This document shows, piece by piece, positions 58,301 to 64,000 of a stretch of DNA of 64,000 bases. Position 1 is the first letter of the stretch; every line of letters starts with the position of its first letter. The stretch comes from Oscheius sp. JU75 (Eukaryota; Nematoda; Chromadorea; Rhabditida; Rhabditidae). The notes below the pieces were generated by a model. The model searched no databases and was not told the origin of the DNA. It saw only the letters and a list, made by a program, of their open reading frames with translations. The stretch is from NCBI GenBank assembly GCA_037178855.1, contig JASJZC010000004.1:496001-560000 (forward strand), written 5' to 3'. Position numbers and translations under genes: made by a program.

Positions 58301-59159
58301 TTTTGTTTGGAGAAAGAATTGCATGTTTTGGGACCTGAAACACATAGAAAAGTGGGACAAGAAGTCAAGGAACGTGCAGGTTGCTGAACTGGCTATCAAC
58401 CAGGCTAAGTGAACTTTGGAGAGTGAAGGGGAGAGAGTCAGTAGTTGCAAAATGTTCTGTCCTTGTATCTGAGAGCTATTGCCCGATCTTCAATCTGTCT
58501 ATGTAGTACCTTTGGTAGACCCTCGAATCTTTTCTTCCAGCTCTGATTGGGTAGTCAAGTCACTGGAGGTAGTCAAGCAAGGGTACCAAGTCTTTACCTG
58601 CAAGAACACTTGAAAGTACAAGTCAGTCTACCTGTCCCAATGGAACGGAGCTTAGACGCGGTCGACTCTCTGGCTGAGGTCCGGAACACGAAGAGTTAAG
58701 CTCTAAAGGGATTGAGAGAGTCTCGACTATCTGAATTACCAATGGGACTAGGTCTATAAGAGAATCTCCTTTTTCTCTGTTGACTGTTACGAAAGGATGC
58801 CCAGCGGGGCTTCTCTGTTCCGTCCCCTTTCGATAGTAGGAGTAGATCTGAAAATTCGATTCAGATAAACTGACTGAAGTTACAATAATCACTACATTCT
58901 GCTCCTGTATGGGTAAGAGAAATAGTCTACAGAGACAGCTGATCCCTTGGGGACCACAACACCGCGTAAGCAGGAGTTGACTCTCTTGGAGTGGTACACT
59001 GAGTCCCGATCAATTTCCTGAACAAGGTCCAGAATTGGAAGAGCTGAAACCTAAAGAGGTTTTGCAACGGCCAATGGAGCAGAAAGGACAAGAAACTATC
59101 GAAAAAGAGCTTCATTTCTCGTCGTATCAAACTTTTCCTCCTATACAATTAGTAGACTT
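55317..59159. repeat. GA-rich, gene-free tract (continued)
   Basis: About 3.8 kb, again purine-rich on the + strand and without a supported gene. A tRNA-like relic may lie near 57048-57142 on the minus strand: it has TGGCGCAGTGCC (A-box-like) and GGGTTCAATTCCC (B-box-like), but its acceptor and anticodon stems do not pair. The last few hundred bases contain the 3' flank of the ABC transporter gene. Confidence 0.45.
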
Positions 59160-62100
59160 CTAGGTGTTGAGCATCTGCGAGGCTACTAGCTTGGCATATC
59201 GTCCATCGCGTTTGAGGAGCTTGTTGTGTGAGCCGGCCTCGACCACATGTCCCTTCTCGATCACGAAGATCTGGTCGCAGTTCTGGATCGAGGACAGTCG
59301 ATGGGCGATGGTGATCGAGGTCCGTCCCAGACTGGCTTTGTTGATGGCTGCCTGGACGATCTGCTCACTCTCCGTGTCTAGGGCCGATGTAGCCTCGTCC
59401 AGCAGCAGAATCTTCGGCTCCCGGACCAGAGCTCTGGCAATGGCTATTCGCTGCTTCTGACCTCCTGACAGTGCCCTGCCCCTCTCTCCGACGTTCGTCT
59501 CGTAGCCCTCGGGAAAAGCCTCGATGAAGTCGACGGCATTGGCTGTCTTGCAGGCTTCGATAATTCGCGACATCGGGACCTCGCCGGCTCCCATTGTGAT
59601 GTTCTCCAAGACGCTACCCTTGAAGAGGACGGGCTCCTGTGAGACGAGGGCTATTCGACTGCGCAGATGGTGCAGATTCAGTCGACTGACGCTGACCCCA
59701 TCCACTAACACCAGCCCTTCCGTCGGACTGTAGAACCGTTCCAGTAGGTTGATGATGCTGCTCTTACCACATCCCGAGGCTCCCACGAGGGCGATACTTT
59801 TGCCAGCTTCGACGGACAGAGTCAGCTGTCGAGAGACGAGAATCTCCGGCCGAGACGGGTAGGCAAAGTCGACACGATCCAGACTGACAGCGCCGATAAT
59901 TTCCTGAAATTGAAATTTTTGTTCTCATTTTGAGGCTCTTATTATGAAAAAAGACATTGAGATATGTTTCCAGAGCACAGGACCTTTATGAACTTTGGCG
60001 CGGCGCGCTTCAGTAATAGAATCGGGACTTTTGCCTTAAACTAGCTTCTCTACTTTCCTGGCGTATTTGATCTCATTTTGGAGCTCTATAGATGAAAAAG
60101 ACATTGGAAAAGCTTTCCAGAGCACAAGACTTCGACAGAACTAAATGGAAATTTGGTGTGGCAGGCAAACCCATTTTGGTGACAGTGTGCGCTGATCTGG
60201 ACGTATCGCAGGTTTACTATTGAAAACCTGAGTATCTAACTTAGCAACGTTTTGAAAAGTAGTAGCATTTGATCTCGTCTAGAATCCACAAAGGAAAGTT
60301 ACTTTTTGGACCCAAAACAGGCTCTAAAGTGACGTGAAAAGCGGTTATGGTAGGTAAACAATAGACAGTGGACAGGTAGAAGTAAAAATGAACTGACCGG
60401 TCTCTCTCCCTCAACCAGCATCTCGTTAATATCGTACTCCTCGTCGATCACGCGGAAGAACTGCTTGGCCGCACTGGCTGCCTTCATGTAGTCCGGAATG
60501 TAGGGGCACGAGTAAAGAATTGACCAGAGAGCGACCGAGGTGAAGCTGATGGCTCGAAACAGATCGCCCGTCCCAGCGCAGTCTTGATAGGCTAGACGAC
60601 TAAGCAGCAGCCAGGAACTGAAGTCTCCAATAAGGGGGAACATCATCGACAGAGCAAAGTGCAGCGACTCAACCACCATGATCCATCTCTCGTAGGGCAG
60701 TGTTTCCTTCTGTTCGCGGACGAAGCGGGCCAGAAAGTGCTCCTCGACGGTGAGCAGCTGGATGGTTCGGGCCTGTTCAACGATCTCAATCGACAGCTCT
60801 CCCGTTCTGTCATGCTTGGCCTTGGCCTCGTGTGCCCAGTCTCCAAAAGCCTGATTGATGAGCAGAATGACGATTTGGAGCAGCGAGAGTCCGATGGTGA
60901 GACAGCCGATTTGCCAACTGTAGGTGAGACTCCCAGCCAGCGCGACGAGGATTGCAAAGACGTTCGAGATGTTGTAGGCAAAGTTGAAGTTGAAAGCGCC
61001 CACACACGGCTGACTGTACTTGGCCAGACAGGCTACACAGCTCGCCGGAGACCGACCAGGCTGATCGAATGAGGACGCCGGGCGATGGAGAAGGCTACGA
61101 AGGGCACGAATCCGGAGGCGACCGACCACGAGCTCAGCGGTCCAACCGGAGAAGAGATGCAGTAGGGGCTCGAGGATGACCTGGAGGACGCCGGTCACGA
61201 TAAATATGGTCAGAGCCGTAGTCGCTAGATTGCGGTAGGTGTCGCGATATTTCTGAAATGATAAAGTTCAGCGAAATCTCAATGATAATTGAAACTCACC
61301 ACGAGCAATGGATACCCACCGTTTTCAGGGTCAAGACGACATTTTCAGGCTTTTCGATATACTGTAAAGTTGTAGCCCTTGATCTGCTCTACAACTTTGC
61401 AGGATATCGGAAAGCTAAAAATGCCGTCTTCAACCCAAAACTCGCGTATTCACTACTTTTGACCCCGGGCTTCTTTTAAGCTTTGATGATCGCTGTGCAG
61501 CGTACTTTTGCGTATTAACAAGGTGAGTCTAGGAGTCTTTTTGCAGTTTTTAGGGCCAGGACTATTCGAAAAAGTAGCGTACCGGACTGAGCGCATCGAA
61601 TCCGACAGCACTGCCGACGACGAAGAGGATCATCTCGAAGCTTCTGAGGAAGGCCAGGAAGATGACGGCGACAAACTTCTTTCGATTCCCAGCCAGATTG
61701 CAGTAGAGCAGAGACAGACCCCAGCTCTTCTTGTCCTCTTCCCCACTGCCCTCGACTCTCACCTCTTCCTGTTCCAGAAGGAAAGCACGCTCATCCGACT
61801 TGTTGCTCGCTCGTCGACTGCTGGGCCATTGGGTAGAGTCCGGTGTGACGGCCCCGGCTACCTGAATCTCCTGGGCCTTCGCTAGCTGGGCATAGACGCC
61901 GTCATCTGCTATGAGTTCATCATGGGTGCCTTCCTCCACGACGCGACCACCCTCAACCACGTAGATTCGATCGACAGCCTTCAATGTGCTCAGTCTGTGG
62001 GCTACGATGACGGTGGTCCGGCCCTCAGCTGCCCGATTCAAAGCTGCCTGCACGACTCGCTCACTCTCTGTGTCCAGAGCAGAAGTGGCCTCATCAAGCA

Positions 62101-64000
62101 GCAGAATCTTCGGGTCGGTTGCGATGGCTCGAGCGATGGCGATCCGCTGCTTTTGGCCTCCTGAAAGTGCTATCCCACCAGCTCCGAGAATCGTCGCATA
62201 GCCGTCCTTGAGCTGCTGGATGAAGTCGTCGGCCTTGGCTACGATGGCTGCAGATCGGGCCGCCTCTTCGGTGACGTTCTCTCGTCCCAGACGGATGTTT
62301 TCCATGATGGTTCCGTTGAAGAGACACGGCTCCTGCTCGACGAGACCTATGAAACGCCGTAGACTCCGTGTGTTGATGTTCTCGATTGGGACACCGTCGA
62401 TGAGTATCGTGCCCTCGTCCGGATGGTAGAGACGCGTCAGCAGACCAATCTGAACCATTTGGAGCATGAGAGACAGATGAGAAATTAACCGATGTACTCT
62501 TTCCACTGCCACTCTTCCCGACTAAGGCAACAGCTGTCCCGGGCCTTGCTGACCAGTTAATTTTCTGTAGAACGGGGTGCTCGCGTTCCGGATAGGTAAA
62601 CTTGACGTCCTTGATCGTAATCTCTCCACTGGGATTCTCCAACAAGACACCGTCGTCTGTCAGCAGCTCAGTTTCCTGGTCGATTGTCGCGTAGATGGAA
62701 GCAGCAGCCACGCGGGCCTTCAGAACTGCCGACATGTGTGGGCCAAGGACTCCAAGCTGGTAGCAGACCATCGACATCAGATTTCCGACTGAAATTAAGG
62801 GCTTCAGCTAATGCTCTAGCGTTAGGAGTGACTTAAAATTACAAGCTCATTGAAAGAACCTGATCTTTTTCGTCTTAGCCTTCTAATTTCTGCTAGACCT
62901 GTCCTAGGAGTACCTCAACAGGTAGGCATTCTTTGGTTCACAAAACCACCTATCTTTATGTTTTTATATAAGATCTAGGGTAGATCAATGCTACAACTTT
63001 CTCAAACATCACTATGCTAGAAGGTCTAATGTTCCTCTACAATACTACAAAACATCCCGATGGTTCAGGCGCGTTGTCAAAGCTCATGCGCGCCGCTCCT
63101 AAATGCAACTTCTTTCTGCCACTATTCCTGTGCCCGGAAAAGTTATCTAATGGTGTTTTTCTCCCCCTCCAAACTTATTTCAACGTCTTTTTCACTCAAA
63201 GAGCTTAAAAAAATAGCTCAAATACGTCAAGAAACTTTGAGAAACTAAGGCAAGAGCTTACCCATTTTCGGAATTAGTCATCTGGCGGTCCTAGTCTTTG
63301 GATATTGCTTTCAGTATGTCTAATAGTGACATAATTTCTCCGGGATTTCTTCCTCTTTGGCATAAAAACATATAAGACTCACTCAGAATGGCGTCTCCTG
63401 GATGCTTGACCCTTCCATCAAAGTACCAGATGATTCCCAGGTATATGGTGACACCCTGGACGATGTAGATCTCAAGCAGATTCAGTCCCTCGAAGAAGCC
63501 GGACCAGAACTCGAATTTGAGCACATTGGAAAGATTGCGACGCAGATGTTCCGTGTACTTCTGGACCATGTGTTCTTGGGCATTGCACGAGGCGACCGTC
63601 TTCACATTCATTACCGACTCCTCGACTACCATGGCGGCTTCCGTACTGACCAGATGGATGCGTCGACCGAGAGGAGCAGTCAGTCGACTCATTCCAGCCA
63701 GAGTCCAAGCACAGAGCGGTCCCGCGATGGCGCAGATCAGCGCTAGACGCCAGTTGATGAAGAGGGAGACGATGAAGGAGCCGGAGAACATGGAGAAGCC
63801 GCGAATCAGCATGCCGAGCTTGTTGCCGAGTCCCTCCTCAATCTTTTGAATGCTCGCGTTTAGCTGGGAGGTGATGGATCCGGAACTGTTCTGGCTGAAC
63901 CAGCTGGCATCTTGTCGCAGAATGGAGCTAAGGTATTCGCGTCGAAGAGTCCGGACCATGCTGTTACAGCCGCGCAGTAGAAGGAACGACTGAAATTGGA
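59160..64000 (-). CDS. P-glycoprotein-type ABC transporter (ABCB), 5' end outside window
   Basis: A full-size ABCB exporter pumping lipophilic compounds across the plasma membrane. Minus-strand order: TMD1 part (63959-63390: SSGSITSQLNASIQKIEEGL, then LTAPLGRRIHLVSTEAAMVV); NBD1 (about 62777-61870) with Walker A GKSGSGKST split by an intron, LSGGQKQRIAIARAIA and ILLLDEATSALD; a charged linker (SSRRASNKSDERAFLLEQEE); TMD2 (61620-61570 and about 61250-60400); NBD2 (59904-59160) with GASGCGKSS, LSGGQKQRIAIARALV, ILLLDEATSALDTES and the H-loop TIAHRLSSI, ending ASQMLNT. Both ATP sites keep their key residues. The NBD1 Q-loop reads GLVEQEP. Introns range from about 45 to 600 nt. Nematodes carry many pgp genes, so the specific member is not assigned. 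Confidence 0.94.
59922..60164. repeat. Direct repeat pair in a P-glycoprotein intron
   Basis: Units at about 59922-60003 and 60070-60164 share CTCATTTTG, GATGAAAAAGACATTG (first copy TATGAAAAAAGACATTG) and TTTCCAGAGCACA in the same order and spacing. A weaker third piece (GCATTTGATCTCGTCTAGA) occurs near 60266. They lie in the intron before the NBD2 exon. No coding capacity. Confidence 0.6.

Noticed and set aside
49400-59100. CRISPR-like or satellite array in the GA-rich tract
   Set aside because: No regular repeat-spacer pattern; the words are short and irregular, and the DNA is eukaryotic.
62094-62777. 227-codon minus-strand ORF in the ABC transporter
   Set aside because: It is real transporter exon sequence up to Walker A, then reads through an intron into the wrong frame; merged into the P-glycoprotein model.

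Overview
The window is nematode nuclear DNA. A complete major sperm protein (MSP) domain, which is restricted to nematodes, lies at 4026-4381. Other support is the very short introns (mostly 34-50 nt, ending TTTTCAG or TTTAG), an Argonaute resembling the worm-specific (WAGO-type) clade, and orthologues of Caenorhabditis-type genes (RPS-12, PST-2, RCN-1, TLK-1, KLP-18-like kinesin, P-glycoprotein). I cannot name the species. There are no prokaryotic features.

Layout. 1-4.4 kb (+): cullin-like exons run into a long chain of short exons that ends in a protein kinase fused to an MSP domain. 4.4-8.2 kb: spacer with a 269-bp foldback element (5623-5891) and a divergent pair of small glycine-rich secreted-protein genes. 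8.2-12.4 kb (-): two related Asn/Gln/Tyr-rich secreted-protein genes flank an alpha-1,3-fucosyltransferase gene with frame breaks and a decayed non-LTR retrotransposon. 14.0-18.5 kb: a small secreted protein (+), the mRNA-decapping scavenger enzyme DcpS (-) and a kinesin-12-like motor (-). 19.1-20.5 kb (+): a Thr-rich mucin-like secreted protein. 20.9 kb: tRNA-Gly(GCC). 21-22.7 kb: a tiny membrane protein and a casein-kinase-1-type pseudogene. 24-30.3 kb (-), possibly to 31.6 kb: Tousled-like kinase with large introns that carry a dispersed repeat. 33-35.8 kb (+): an uncharacterised gene, or two genes, with a small Lys-rich membrane protein on the opposite strand between the parts. 36.9-39 kb (+): a 53-aa membrane protein and an uncharacterised gene whose first intron holds an antisense tRNA-Gly(UCC). 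39.5-43.05 kb (+): a complete 13-exon Argonaute. 44.3-47.25 kb (+): ribosomal protein eS12 followed 162 bp later by the PAPS transporter PST-2/SLC35B3, a candidate operon. 47.5-49.05 kb (-): calcipressin (RCAN). 49.1-59.1 kb: a gene-poor, GA-rich tract holding only two confident genes, tRNA-Ser(CGA) and tRNA-Ser(GCU). 59.16 kb to the end (-): a P-glycoprotein-type ABC transporter whose 5' part runs off the window.

Functional themes. Most genes are housekeeping: RNA turnover, translation, chromatin kinase, spindle motor, Golgi sulfation, calcineurin control and xenobiotic export. The accessory material is nematode-specific: the kinase-MSP fusion, the worm-type Argonaute, small repetitive secreted proteins and decayed kinase and retroelement copies. 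The best candidate for a new system is the kinase joined in one exon to a full MSP domain, with cullin-like exons spliced upstream.

Exon boundaries were read by eye from GT-AG sites, frame and protein similarity. Start codons and first exons are the least certain parts.
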